Source of the DNA: an uncultured Lachnospiraceae bacterium
GTDB taxonomy: Bacteria > Bacillota > Clostridia > Lachnospirales > Lachnospiraceae
DNA length: 64,000 bases
Direction of reading: 5' to 3'
Assembly: GCA_934408585.1 (NCBI GenBank)
Contig: CAKRVA010000002.1
Coordinates: 354,034-418,033 of the forward strand
In this document: positions 51,740 through 60,217 of the stretch, in pieces
How positions within the stretch are numbered: the stretch's first letter is position 1
Layout: each line of letters begins with the position of its first letter
Notes under the pieces: generated by a model
What the model was told of the DNA's origin: nothing
The model's database searches: none
What the model saw: the letters and a program-made list of their open reading frames with translations, nothing else
Made by a program: the position numbers and the translations under genes

Positions 51740-51770
51740 TTGACTTAGAGTTAACTTTAAGTGTTATTCT
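51740..51770 (+). promoter_or_regulatory. MerR-type promoter of the flavodoxin gene
   Basis: TTGACT (51740-51745), a 19-base spacer and TATTCT (51765-51770). The palindrome CTTAGAGTTAACTTTAAG (51744-51761, one mismatch) resembles sites of NmlR/AdhR-type MerR regulators in Firmicutes that respond to aldehydes or electrophiles. No such regulator gene is in the window. Confidence 0.7.
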
Positions 51771-51794
51771 CTATGAAAGCAGGAGGTAATAAGA

Positions 51795-52310
51795 ATGAAA
51801 AAAATGTTAATTGTATATTATTCATGGTCAAATGGAAATACAGAACGAATTGCAAAAATGTTGCAACAGGAAGCCGGCGGTGACTTGATAAAAATTGATA
51901 CCGTTGTTCCTTATACGGGAAGTTATGATGAAGTTGTAGACCAGGGGCAGAGGGAAGTAGAACGTGGATATGAACCGGAGATTATGCCATTGGATGTGGA
52001 TATTGCAGATTATGATGTTATTGCAGTAGGAACGCCTACCTGGTGGTATACGATGGCACCGGCAGTAAGAACCTTTTTGCACAAACAGGATTTTACCGGA
52101 AAAACCGTTATCCCTTTTATGACAAATGGTGGATGGCCGGGACATGTCATTAAGGATATGAAAAATGCCTGCAAAGGGGCAGAGGTTGTTTGCGATATGC
52201 AGGTACAGTTTGACTCCACGGGAGGAAGCGAGTTAAAGACATCAGAAGCCCAGATACATCAATGGATACAAAAAGTAAAAAATTTTCTAGACAAAGAAAA
52301 AATGAATTAA
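51795..52310 (+). CDS. Flavodoxin
   Basis: A 171-residue flavodoxin-fold protein. The FMN phosphate loop reads VYYSWSNGNTERIA (about residue 6), and the aromatic stacking loop is GTPTWWYTMAPAV (about residue 78). Flavodoxins shuttle single electrons and often replace ferredoxin when iron is scarce; long-chain forms of this type can also be quinone reductases. It ends 2 bases before the convergent AraC gene. Its promoter is of the MerR type with a 19-base spacer. Confidence 0.88.
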   Translation: MKKMLIVYYSWSNGNTERIAKMLQQEAGGDLIKIDTVVPYTGSYDEVVDQGQREVERGYEPEIMPLDVDIADYDVIAVGTPTWWYTMAPAVRTFLHKQDFTGKTVIPFMTNGGWPGHVIKDMKNACKGAEVVCDMQVQFDSTGGSELKTSEAQIHQWIQKVKNFLDKEKMN

Positions 52311-52311
52311 C

Positions 52312-53253
52312 TTAGGTCAAATTGCACTTTCGGCGATAATCGAGAGGCTTCATGCCATGAAACTGATAAAATACGTTGGCAAAACGACCTTGATTTACAT
52401 AGCCGCAGGCTTTGGCGACATCAGAAACATTGAGTTTGGAGGTTGCCAGAAGTTCTGCGGCATATTTCATGCGTGTTTCATTCATATAGGAAGATACATT
52501 CGCTCCATATACCGAATGAAAATAACGTTTTAGACTGGTTTCACTGACCCCGAGAGTTTCAGCAATTGACTTCATGGAAAAATGATGGCTCAGGTCCTTT
52601 GTCATTAATTCCTGTGCCTTTTGAGCCAAAGTAACCTGTACCTTGGATAGATAAGGCAGAGTCGGAGTAGTTGTCAGTTTGTGATCCCATAAATATTTTA
52701 ATAATTGCAGGGTGCTTAGGCGAAGCTGCCCAATATTATCCTTCAAAAGGTTATCGGATATGTTATTCCATAGCTTTAAAATAGTATCTGAAACATAAAA
52801 AATAGCGCCATCTTTATATAAATGAATTAATTCTGCTATATTAATATGAAACAAATCCAGAAAATCTCTGGTTTTGTCAGTAAACGTATCGGGAAGAATA
52901 TATAATTCGCATCCTTTATAAAAGCAGGATGGATAGAAAAAGCGGTTCATTACCATTTTGGAAGAGAGATTCATCATGTAATGATCCAGATAGCTATAAC
53001 CATCCTCCTTAATCTGAAATTCACATCTGCCTTCCATACAATAATTGATTACGAGCATATTTTGGGAAGAATGGCTCTGATATAGAGGTATCATTTGTGT
53101 ATGGATATCATTTAATGCAAGAAATATTCCGGGAAGGATATAATAAACCGTCAAATCCATGAAACCATCGGAAGTATCTTGATGAATTACCATTTTATCC
53201 TGTGCTCCTGTCATAAAGTATTCTATTGTATTCATGAAATTATCTTTTTCCAT
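52312..53253 (-). CDS. AraC-family regulator 2
   Basis: A 313-residue regulator with the same layout as the AraC protein at 45637. The N-terminal domain has MLVINYCMEGRCEFQI and the C-terminal helix-turn-helix pair is FSMKSIAETLGVSETSLKRYF and NVSDVAKACGYVNQGRFANVF. ATG 53253 is chosen because AAAGGAG lies about 10 bases upstream; an open extension to 53460 would run through the feoA promoter region. It is divergent from feoA and may regulate iron or siderophore uptake, which is inference. Confidence 0.85.
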   Translation of the reverse strand: MEKDNFMNTIEYFMTGAQDKMVIHQDTSDGFMDLTVYYILPGIFLALNDIHTQMIPLYQSHSSQNMLVINYCMEGRCEFQIKEDGYSYLDHYMMNLSSKMVMNRFFYPSCFYKGCELYILPDTFTDKTRDFLDLFHINIAELIHLYKDGAIFYVSDTILKLWNNISDNLLKDNIGQLRLSTLQLLKYLWDHKLTTTPTLPYLSKVQVTLAQKAQELMTKDLSHHFSMKSIAETLGVSETSLKRYFHSVYGANVSSYMNETRMKYAAELLATSKLNVSDVAKACGYVNQGRFANVFYQFHGMKPLDYRRKCNLT

Positions 53254-53334
53254 AAAATCGGATACTCCTTTAAATATGTGGCTAAACAGGCCTTTTTGGT
53301 TGAATATGGCATAGATATATTTTTTCACAGATTG

Positions 53335-53364
53335 TAAAATAACACGAGTTAGACATAACGAACC
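53335..53364 (+). promoter_or_regulatory. Imperfect GTTAG-N6-CTAAC palindrome before feoA (site E)
   Basis: AGTTAG-ACATAA-CGAACC (53347-53364) differs from the island consensus by one base in the second arm. A -10-like TAAAAT lies at 53335-53340, 6 bases before it, but a good -35 is not obvious. Confidence 0.5.
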
Positions 53365-53419
53365 AAGAACATTATATAATTTACAAAGGATAAAAACAAG
53401 ATGAGGAGGAGAAACAGGT

Positions 53420-53653
53420 ATGAAGTTGTCAGAAGCAAGTGCCGGATACCGGGGAACCATACGCTCTGTAAAAGGAAGCCATCATTTCATTTCACGATTG
53501 ATTGGTATCGGAATTGTTGAGGGAAGTATGATTCAGGTAATTCAGAATCAGAAAGAACAACCGGTTTTGTTTTATTGCAGAGATTCCATTATTGCTTTAA
53601 GCAAACAGGATTGTGAAAAAATTGAAATTGGGGAGGCAACGCAGAATGAGTAA
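53420..53653 (+). CDS. feoA: Ferrous iron transport protein A
   Basis: A 77-residue SH3-like cytoplasmic protein of the FeoA family, an accessory of the FeoB transporter. The typical pattern appears as SEASAGYRGTIRSVKG, RLIGIGIVEGSMIQVI and CRDSIIALSKQDCEKIEI. The ribosome site is GAGGAGG. Its stop overlaps feoB by 8 bases. It is divergent from AraC regulator 2, and the imperfect palindrome (site E) lies 56 bases before the start. Confidence 0.9.
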   Translation: MKLSEASAGYRGTIRSVKGSHHFISRLIGIGIVEGSMIQVIQNQKEQPVLFYCRDSIIALSKQDCEKIEIGEATQNE

Positions 53654-55589
53654 GACAATCGCATTGTTGGGACAGCCAAATTCAGGGAAATCTACGGTAT
53701 TCAACGGACTTACCGGTGCGCATCAGCATGTTGGTAACTGGCCGGGAAAAACGGTAGAACGTAAAGAGGGAAGTTTTATTTATAAAGAAACAACATATCG
53801 TATTATTGATTTGCCGGGAAGCTATAGTTTGTCTGCAGGCTCCGAGGAGGAAAAAATCACAGCGAATTTTGTAAAATCCGGTGTGGCTGATTTGATTGCC
53901 ATTTTGGTAGACAGTTCACAGTTGGAACGTTCTTTGTATATGTTTGCAGATTACATAGGAACGAACACGCCTGTAGTCTTAATTTTAAACCTGATGGACG
54001 TGGCAGAAAAAAAGGGGATTCATATAGATACAAAAAAATTCAGTGAACGGGTGGGAATACCTGTTATTGGGTTTGTTGCTTCAGAAACAAAAAGATACGG
54101 AGAACTTAAAGAGCAGCTTGCATCTGCAATAGATGCCGGCAAAATAGCAGATGCAACACCATTGATGGAATGTTACCGGAAGGATACAGGTATTTCTTTT
54201 AATGATATGGTTGAAAAGCAGAAGGAGAGCAGGCTGTTTACCAAAGAAAAGCTGGCAGTCTGCGAGCTTGAGAAATCGGATCAGGGACTTATGCTTTCTG
54301 GTAAATATAAATATGCATATATAGACCAGCTATTAAAGGGACTGGTAAATAAACCGGATAGAGAAGTGACACTTAGTAAATTCGATAAAAAAGCATTGGG
54401 TCGTCATTCTGGAAAGTGGATTGCAATTGGAATCATTGTAGCGGCACTTATATCTGCAATGATTGTAGCAGCTCCGATTATGAGTCTTGGCTTCCGGATA
54501 TCCGGAGTACTCAGTGGACCTTTGGAACGTTTGATGACGCAGATGGATGTGTGGAAACCACTGGCAGAATTAGTATATGTAGTATTGCCGAATATTCTGG
54601 CATTTACCATTTCTATGGCAGGATTTATTCTTGGGGTTACTTTTGTATTCGCTATTCTTGAGGATGTGGGCTATATGGCCAGAATCTCTGTAGTTTTCGA
54701 TTCTGCAATGGAGAAGTTAGGATTGCAGGGAAAAAGTATTTGTTCGTTACTGATGAGTATGGGATGTAACATGGCAGGGGTAGCAGGAAGCCGTGTCATC
54801 GATAGTTCGGGTCAGAGATTCCTTACGATGATTCTTGTCTGGAGTATTCCATGTGGTACAACACTTTCTTTAGGACCAATGCTTGCTACTGTGTTTTATG
54901 GTCCGGTAGGAGCAATTGCAATTGCATTGCTTATGTTGTGCGCGACAATAGGTTCCCTGTTTTTGGCTTCCAAAATATTCAAGGGCAAATTAATCCATGA
55001 GGAAGATAAGGGCGGAATTGTTATGGAACTTCCACCGTATCATAAACCAAAATGGGGACATATTATCCGTACAACGCTTATGAAAGCATGGGATATTTTT
55101 AGCCGGGCGATTAAAGTAATTACCCTGATTTCGATTATATTCTATTTGCTGTCATATAACTGGTTTGGCGGTGAGTATAGTATTCTTTCCAAAATCGGAC
55201 AGGTAATTGAACCGGTAACCATTCACTTTGGTATGACCTGGCAGATGTTTATGGCATATATTTCTTCGATGATTACAAAAGAATCATTACTTGGTGCAAT
55301 CAATGCTTTGTACAGTAATGCAGATGTGGTAAATGCAGCGTTTAATACGAAAGCCATGGGAACGTCAGCAGGAATGATGGAATTTTTACCTCAGGTTATT
55401 AGTAAACCGCAGGCATTGGGATTTATTATGGCAATTATCTTTAATGTGCCTTGTACGATGACGGTGGCAGCAACTTTCCGTGAAAATCATTCCAAAAAGT
55501 GGGTAGCACTTTCCATTCTATATTACCTGGTATTTTCACTTGCATTGTCATTTGTTTTTTACCATATTGGATTGTTGATCTGGCATTAA
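53646..55589 (+). CDS. feoB: Ferrous iron transporter FeoB
   Basis: A 647-residue ferrous iron transporter. The cytoplasmic G domain (about residues 1-165) has G1 GQPNSGKST, the switch sequence HVGNWPGKTVE, G3 DLPGSYS and G4 NLMD. About eight membrane helices follow (residues 270-645), with GDI-like sequence between and the conserved SMGCNMAG and IPCGTTLS-like core motifs. ATG 53646 has GGGGAGG about 9 bases upstream and the standard MSKTIALLG start; a longer in-frame start at 53613 would overlap more of feoA. FeoA and FeoB are translationally coupled. Confidence 0.94.
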   Translation: MSKTIALLGQPNSGKSTVFNGLTGAHQHVGNWPGKTVERKEGSFIYKETTYRIIDLPGSYSLSAGSEEEKITANFVKSGVADLIAILVDSSQLERSLYMFADYIGTNTPVVLILNLMDVAEKKGIHIDTKKFSERVGIPVIGFVASETKRYGELKEQLASAIDAGKIADATPLMECYRKDTGISFNDMVEKQKESRLFTKEKLAVCELEKSDQGLMLSGKYKYAYIDQLLKGLVNKPDREVTLSKFDKKALGRHSGKWIAIGIIVAALISAMIVAAPIMSLGFRISGVLSGPLERLMTQMDVWKPLAELVYVVLPNILAFTISMAGFILGVTFVFAILEDVGYMARISVVFDSAMEKLGLQGKSICSLLMSMGCNMAGVAGSRVIDSSGQRFLTMILVWSIPCGTTLSLGPMLATVFYGPVGAIAIALLMLCATIGSLFLASKIFKGKLIHEEDKGGIVMELPPYHKPKWGHIIRTTLMKAWDIFSRAIKVITLISIIFYLLSYNWFGGEYSILSKIGQVIEPVTIHFGMTWQMFMAYISSMITKESLLGAINALYSNADVVNAAFNTKAMGTSAGMMEFLPQVISKPQALGFIMAIIFNVPCTMTVAATFRENHSKKWVALSILYYLVFSLALSFVFYHIGLLIWH

Positions 55590-55608
55590 TATCCGTTGAG
55601 CTTTAAAG

Positions 55609-55671
55609 TTGTTGCTTTTATAGAAATGTGATAAAATAGCATGGTTAGAACAAACTAACCATGCTATTTTT
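55609..55671 (+). promoter_or_regulatory. Promoter overlapping a 16-base hairpin with GTTAG-N6-CTAAC (site C)
   Basis: TTGTTG (55609-55614) and TAAAAT (55632-55637) are 17 bases apart. The palindrome GGTTAG-AACAAA-CTAACC (55643-55660) is the core of perfect 16-base arms (55633-55648 and 55655-55670). It could terminate feoB transcription and also be the operator or attenuator of the membrane-protein gene that starts at 55684. Confidence 0.6.
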
Positions 55672-55683
55672 AGGAGAAAAATA

Positions 55684-56295
55684 ATGAAACTGTTATTGAT
55701 GATGGGAATGATAGGACATATTTTATGTGGAGTTTCAGATGTCTTGTTAACTTATACGCCAAATGGGAAAGTAAATCTGGCCGACTTTAAGGATTATGAA
55801 AAATCAAGGATATCGTTTCAGGGGATGTCTTTAAAAACACTTTCCTGTGCCATGCTTTTAGGAGTAATTGCAATGACCCTGGAGCTGTTTGGTTATATGC
55901 AGCTTTGTAATTATATGAAAGAGTATTCTTCCATATATTATTGGATAATGTATGCAGCTGCGTTAATTATGTTTATATCATTGCCCCTGCACCATATAAT
56001 ATGTTGTCTTTGTGAATGGTTTTTTGTTAAAATGGGGCTTACGAGAGAAGCATTACAAAGTGTGTGGGATTTTTTTAAATGTACGTCGTATACCATGTAT
56101 ATTGGGTATATAGCGATGTTTGCTTTTACTCTGGCATTTTTACTAGGGGTTATTACAGGAAAAACTGATTTGCCACAATGGGCAGCCGTATTTAATCTGA
56201 TTCCACTGGCAGTAATTGTGCTACCGACAAAAATTCCTGCAAAGGCCAATGTAATAGGCACTATAATGTTTCTTGGAATGATATTTTTAATGTAA
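55684..56295 (+). CDS. Polytopic membrane protein, DUF6796-like (copy 3)
   Basis: A 203-residue membrane protein with about six helices, clearly related to the protein at 40483 (MMGMIGHILCGVSD, YTPNGKVNLADFKDYEKS, and an ending with FNLIPLAVIVLPTKI). A mid-protein HHIICCLCEWFFVKMG corresponds to KCAFSEYIFLKMG in copy 1. Function is unknown. It follows feoB after a promoter/hairpin of the island type and precedes the YbaK-like gene by 2 bases. Confidence 0.6.
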   Translation: MKLLLMMGMIGHILCGVSDVLLTYTPNGKVNLADFKDYEKSRISFQGMSLKTLSCAMLLGVIAMTLELFGYMQLCNYMKEYSSIYYWIMYAAALIMFISLPLHHIICCLCEWFFVKMGLTREALQSVWDFFKCTSYTMYIGYIAMFAFTLAFLLGVITGKTDLPQWAAVFNLIPLAVIVLPTKIPAKANVIGTIMFLGMIFLM

Positions 56296-56297
56296 GG

Positions 56298-56840
56298 ATG
56301 AAAGAAATGGAATTACAAAAAGGAAGACCTGCGGACACGACAGGCAGATTAGAAAAAGAAATTCGTACATATGATTTATTAGACCGTCTTGCGGTGGAAT
56401 ATGAGCGTGTTGATCACGCACCGGCAATGACCATGGAAGTCTGTCAGGCGATAGATGAAGTATTACAGGCAACCATTTGTAAAAATCTGTTTTTGTGTAA
56501 TCGACAGGAAACAGCATTTTATCTTTTAATGATTCCGGACACAAAGGTATTTCATACGAAGGACCTGTCTGCACAAATTGGGTCTGCAAGGTTATCTTTT
56601 GCGAAACCGGAATATATGGAAAAGTTTCTGGACATTACTCCCGGCTCGGTAAGTGTCATGGGATTGATGAATGATAAAGAAAACCGGGTGCAGCTTTTGA
56701 TTGATGAGGATGTACTTAAGGGTGAATATATTGGATGTCATCCGTGCATTAACACATCAAGCATTCGTTTCCGGACCAATGACTTAATCGAAAAAATTCT
56801 TCCGGCAATGGGACACTCTTTCATAAAAGTAAAATTATAA
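56298..56840 (+). CDS. YbaK/ProX-type aminoacyl-tRNA deacylase
   Basis: A 180-residue protein of the YbaK/ProX (PrdX) family that removes mischarged amino acids from tRNA, commonly Ala from tRNA-Pro. The N-terminal part has YERVDHAPAMTMEV, then CKNLFLCNRQETAFYLLMIP and the end motif IGCHPCINTSSIRF. In many PrdX proteins the LFLxxR stretch carries a lysine where this one has cysteine, so activity is not assured. ATG 56298 sits 2 bases after the previous stop; ATG 56307 has a better-spaced AAGGA. Confidence 0.82.
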   Translation: MKEMELQKGRPADTTGRLEKEIRTYDLLDRLAVEYERVDHAPAMTMEVCQAIDEVLQATICKNLFLCNRQETAFYLLMIPDTKVFHTKDLSAQIGSARLSFAKPEYMEKFLDITPGSVSVMGLMNDKENRVQLLIDEDVLKGEYIGCHPCINTSSIRFRTNDLIEKILPAMGHSFIKVKL

Positions 56841-56972
56841 ATTTTTTTGTATTTGTAATGATTTAACATGTACAGATATGGTATGTGAGGAAGAAAGTAC
56901 GTAAGATAATACGCAAGTACAAAAGTTTAAAAGAGTCCGAATGTACAAAACTAAGTGCATTCCGTAAAACTG

Positions 56973-57002
56973 TTGACACTAAGCCTTTATAAGTAGTACA
57001 CT
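56973..57002 (+). promoter_or_regulatory. Promoter of pflB
   Basis: Consensus -35 TTGACA (56973-56978) and TACACT (56997-57002) with an 18-base spacer, about 88 bases before the pflB ATG. The stretch 56841-57090 has no gene. Confidence 0.65.
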
Positions 57003-57090
57003 CTTAACGTAAACAACAGTGGGAGAATTCTGCGTAGGAAGATTTCCTGCTGATAATATTATTGTTATTACTAAAAGGAGGTAAATTTTC

Positions 57091-59358
57091 ATGGCAGAAG
57101 CATGGAGAGGATTTGTGAAAGACGGTCACTGGGATGTAGACGTGAATGTTCGTAACTTCATTCAGAGAAACTACACTCCATATGATGGTGATGAGAGCTT
57201 TTTGGAAGGACCTACCGAAGCTACCGATAAGCTTTGGGGAAGACTTCAGGAATTACAGAAAGAAGAACGTGAACACGATGGCGTTTTAGAGTGTGAGACA
57301 GAGGTAGTATCCAGTCTTACTTCTTATGGACCAGGTTACATTGATGAGTCTATGAAAGACCTTGAGCAGATTGTTGGTCTTCAGACAGATAAGCCATTAA
57401 AGAGAGCATTTATGCCTTATGGTGGTATTAAGATGGCAGAAGAAGCTGCAAGCACTTATGGTTATGAAGTTAATCCTAAGTTCCACAAAATCTTCAATGA
57501 CTATCACAAGACACATAACCAGGCAGTATTTGATGCCTATACTGATGAGATGAAGGTTGCACGTCATACTCATATCGTAACAGGACTTCCTGATACTTAT
57601 GGACGTGGACGTATCGTAGGTGACTACAGAAGAGTTGCTCTTTACGGTATTGACTTCTTGATTGAAAAGAAGAAAGAAGATAAGAAAAACTGCGGTAACG
57701 GAACAATGACAGAAGAAGTTATCCGCTTAAGAGAAGAAATTGCTGAGCAGATTAAGGCTCTGCAGGGAATGAAGGAAATGGCTAAGATTTATGGCTACGA
57801 TATTTCCGGTCCTGCTACAAACGCTAAGGAAGCTGTTCAGTGGTTATACTTCGGATATCTTGCAGCAATCAAGACTCAGAATGGTGCAGCTATGTCCGTA
57901 GGACGTATCTCTACATTCCTTGATATTTATATTGAAAGAGACCTTAAAGAAGGTACATTAACTGAGAAGGAAGCTCAGGAATTAATCGACCATATGACCA
58001 TGAAGTTCCGTATGGTTAAGTTCGCTCGTATTCCTTCTTACAACCAGTTATTCTCCGGTGACCCTGTATGGGCTACATTGGAAGTTGGTGGTATCGGAAT
58101 GGATGGCCGTCATATGGTTACAAAGAACGACTATCGTTTCCTTCATACTCTTGAAAACATGGGACCGAGCCCAGAGCCGAACCTTACCGTTCTTTACTCA
58201 AGTGCTCTTCCTTCTAACTTCAAGAAGTATGCATCTAAGATTTCCGTAACTACATCTTCTATCCAGTATGAGAACGATGATGTTATGAAGCCAATCTGGG
58301 GCGATGACTATAGCATCTGCTGTTGTGTATCTGCTACTCAGACCGGTAAGGAAATCCAGTTCTTCGGTGCTCGTGCTAACTTAGCTAAGTGCTTACTTTA
58401 CGCTATCAATGGTGGTAAGGATGAGAAGCATCTGGACAAGAACGGAAAGCATATGCAGTGCGGTCCTGAAATCGCACCAATTACTTCCGAATATCTTGAT
58501 TTCGATGAAGTTATGCATAAATACGATATCATGCTTGACTGGTGTGCAGCTTTGTATGTTAACATCTTGAATTTAATTCATTATATGCATGATAAATATT
58601 ACTATGAAGCAGCTGAGATGGCTTTGATTGATACTGATGTAAGAAGAACATTCGCAACTGGTATCGCAGGTCTTTCTCATGTAGCTGACTCTTTGTCCGC
58701 TATTAAGTATGCTAAGGTTAAAGTAATCCGTGATGAACAGGGTTGCGCAATCGACTTCAAGACAGAAGGCGAATTCCCTAAATATGGTAATGACGATCCT
58801 AGAGCAGATGAATTTGCAGTATGGCTTCTTAAGACCTTCATGGAGAAGATTAAGAAGAATAAGACATACAGAGATTCTGAGCCTACAACTTCTATCCTGA
58901 CCATTACTTCTAACGTTGTATATGGTAAGGCTACCGGTGCTCTTCCTGATGGTAGAGAAGCTTACAAGCCTTTCGCTCCTGGTGCTTCACCATCCTATGG
59001 TGCAGAACAGAGTGGTCTGCTTGCATCTTTGAACTCTGTAGCTAAGTTGCCTTATGAGTATGCATTGGATGGTATTTCCAATACTCAGACAATGGCTCCT
59101 TCCGCTCTTGGTCATGACCTTGACGAGCAGAAGAACACTCTTGCAGGCGTTCTTGATGGATACTTTGATCGTGGTGCTCATCACCTTAACGTTAACGTAT
59201 TCGGTACAGAGAAGTTGTTAGATGCACAGGCACATCCTGAGAAGCCTGAATATGCAAACTTCACCATCCGTGTATCTGGTTACGCTGTTAAGTTCATCAG
59301 CCTGACCAAGGAACAGCAGGATGATGTTATTGCAAGAACCTGTCATAAGAGCCTTTAA
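57091..59358 (+). CDS. pflB: Pyruvate formate-lyase (formate C-acetyltransferase)
   Basis: A 755-residue glycyl-radical enzyme that splits pyruvate with CoA into acetyl-CoA and formate in anaerobic fermentation. The radical glycine is in RVSGYAVKF (about residue 730), and the active-site cysteines are in ICCCVSAT (about 410-412; the usual pair is preceded by another cysteine here). Codons are markedly biased toward C-ending and CTT/GGT forms unlike the neighbours, as expected of a very highly expressed gene. The ribosome site is AAAGGAGG. pflA follows after a hairpin. Confidence 0.97.
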   Translation: MAEAWRGFVKDGHWDVDVNVRNFIQRNYTPYDGDESFLEGPTEATDKLWGRLQELQKEEREHDGVLECETEVVSSLTSYGPGYIDESMKDLEQIVGLQTDKPLKRAFMPYGGIKMAEEAASTYGYEVNPKFHKIFNDYHKTHNQAVFDAYTDEMKVARHTHIVTGLPDTYGRGRIVGDYRRVALYGIDFLIEKKKEDKKNCGNGTMTEEVIRLREEIAEQIKALQGMKEMAKIYGYDISGPATNAKEAVQWLYFGYLAAIKTQNGAAMSVGRISTFLDIYIERDLKEGTLTEKEAQELIDHMTMKFRMVKFARIPSYNQLFSGDPVWATLEVGGIGMDGRHMVTKNDYRFLHTLENMGPSPEPNLTVLYSSALPSNFKKYASKISVTTSSIQYENDDVMKPIWGDDYSICCCVSATQTGKEIQFFGARANLAKCLLYAINGGKDEKHLDKNGKHMQCGPEIAPITSEYLDFDEVMHKYDIMLDWCAALYVNILNLIHYMHDKYYYEAAEMALIDTDVRRTFATGIAGLSHVADSLSAIKYAKVKVIRDEQGCAIDFKTEGEFPKYGNDDPRADEFAVWLLKTFMEKIKKNKTYRDSEPTTSILTITSNVVYGKATGALPDGREAYKPFAPGASPSYGAEQSGLLASLNSVAKLPYEYALDGISNTQTMAPSALGHDLDEQKNTLAGVLDGYFDRGAHHLNVNVFGTEKLLDAQAHPEKPEYANFTIRVSGYAVKFISLTKEQQDDVIARTCHKSL

Positions 59359-59390
59359 TTTTAACAGGTTTCTAAGATAATGGATTTACA

Positions 59391-59423
59391 GGGGGTCGGG
59401 CAGTATTGTCCGACTCCTTTTTG
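59391..59423 (+). terminator. Terminator between pflB and pflA
   Basis: GGGGGTCGGGCA pairs with TGTCCGACTCC (with G-T pairs), followed by TTTTT. It probably ends most pflB transcripts, allowing some read-through into pflA. Confidence 0.8.
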
Positions 59424-59466
59424 GTAATACTAAAAAAGAAAGTAAAGAAGAATGGAGATTATCACT

Positions 59467-60201
59467 ATGATTAAAGGTAGAATTCACTCCTTAGAATCTT
59501 TTGGTGCCGTAGATGGTCCCGGGATTCGTTATCTAATCTTCCTCAAAGGATGTAATATGCGTTGCCAGTATTGTCACAATGTAGACACCTGGAATCCGGA
59601 CACCGATAATTTGCAGACGGCGGATGAGCTTTTGGATAAAGCGGAACGTTTTCGCAGTTATTGGGGCAAGGAAGGTGGAATTACGGTCAGTGGTGGAGAA
59701 GCCTTATTACAGATTGACTTTTTGATTGACCTTTTTAAAAAGGCTCACGAAAGAAATATCAATACCAATCTGGATACTTCTGCACAGCCTTTTACCAGAG
59801 AAGAGCCATTCTTCTCGAAATTCAATGAGTTATTGAAGTATACCGATTTGGTAATGTTAGATATTAAACATATTGATGATGAAATGCATAAGAAACTTAC
59901 CGGCCATACCAATCAGAATATTTTGGATTGTGCGCGGTATCTTTCCGAGCAGGGGATTCCGATGTGGATTCGCCACGTATTGGTTCCCGGTATTACAGAT
60001 GATGATGAATACCTGAAGAAAACAAGAGAATTTATAGATTCCCTGGATACGGTTAAAAAGGTAGAAGTGCTTCCTTATCATACCTTAGGAGCCTATAAAT
60101 GGAAGGAACTTGGTATTCCTTACAAGCTTGAGGGTGTAGAACCTCCAACAAAAGAAAGAATTGAGAATGCAAAGAAAATTCTGGAATTTTCCAAATACTA
60201 A
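59467..60201 (+). CDS. pflA: Pyruvate formate-lyase activating enzyme
   Basis: A radical SAM enzyme of 244 residues from the chosen start that installs the glycyl radical in PflB. The iron-sulphur motif C-x3-C-x2-C is in FLKGCNMRCQYCHN (about residues 26-38), followed by GGITVSGGEALLQ. ATG 59467 gives the usual MIKGRIHS start with GGAG 9 bases upstream; an in-frame ATG at 59452 would add MEIIT and has a weaker site. It lies 108 bases after pflB. Confidence 0.93.
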   Translation: MIKGRIHSLESFGAVDGPGIRYLIFLKGCNMRCQYCHNVDTWNPDTDNLQTADELLDKAERFRSYWGKEGGITVSGGEALLQIDFLIDLFKKAHERNINTNLDTSAQPFTREEPFFSKFNELLKYTDLVMLDIKHIDDEMHKKLTGHTNQNILDCARYLSEQGIPMWIRHVLVPGITDDDEYLKKTREFIDSLDTVKKVEVLPYHTLGAYKWKELGIPYKLEGVEPPTKERIENAKKILEFSKY

Positions 60202-60217
60202 AAAGAGATAGAAGGCA

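Noticed and set aside
53347..53364. Classical Fur or DtxR box before feoA
   Set aside because: The half-sites recall DtxR/IdeR, but the 6-base spacing and lack of outer TTAGG arms do not match; no Fur-like GATAAT repeats were seen.
53254..53460. N-terminal extension of AraC regulator 2
   Set aside because: It crosses the divergent feoA start and promoter region; ATG 53253 has a proper ribosome site and gives the usual family length.
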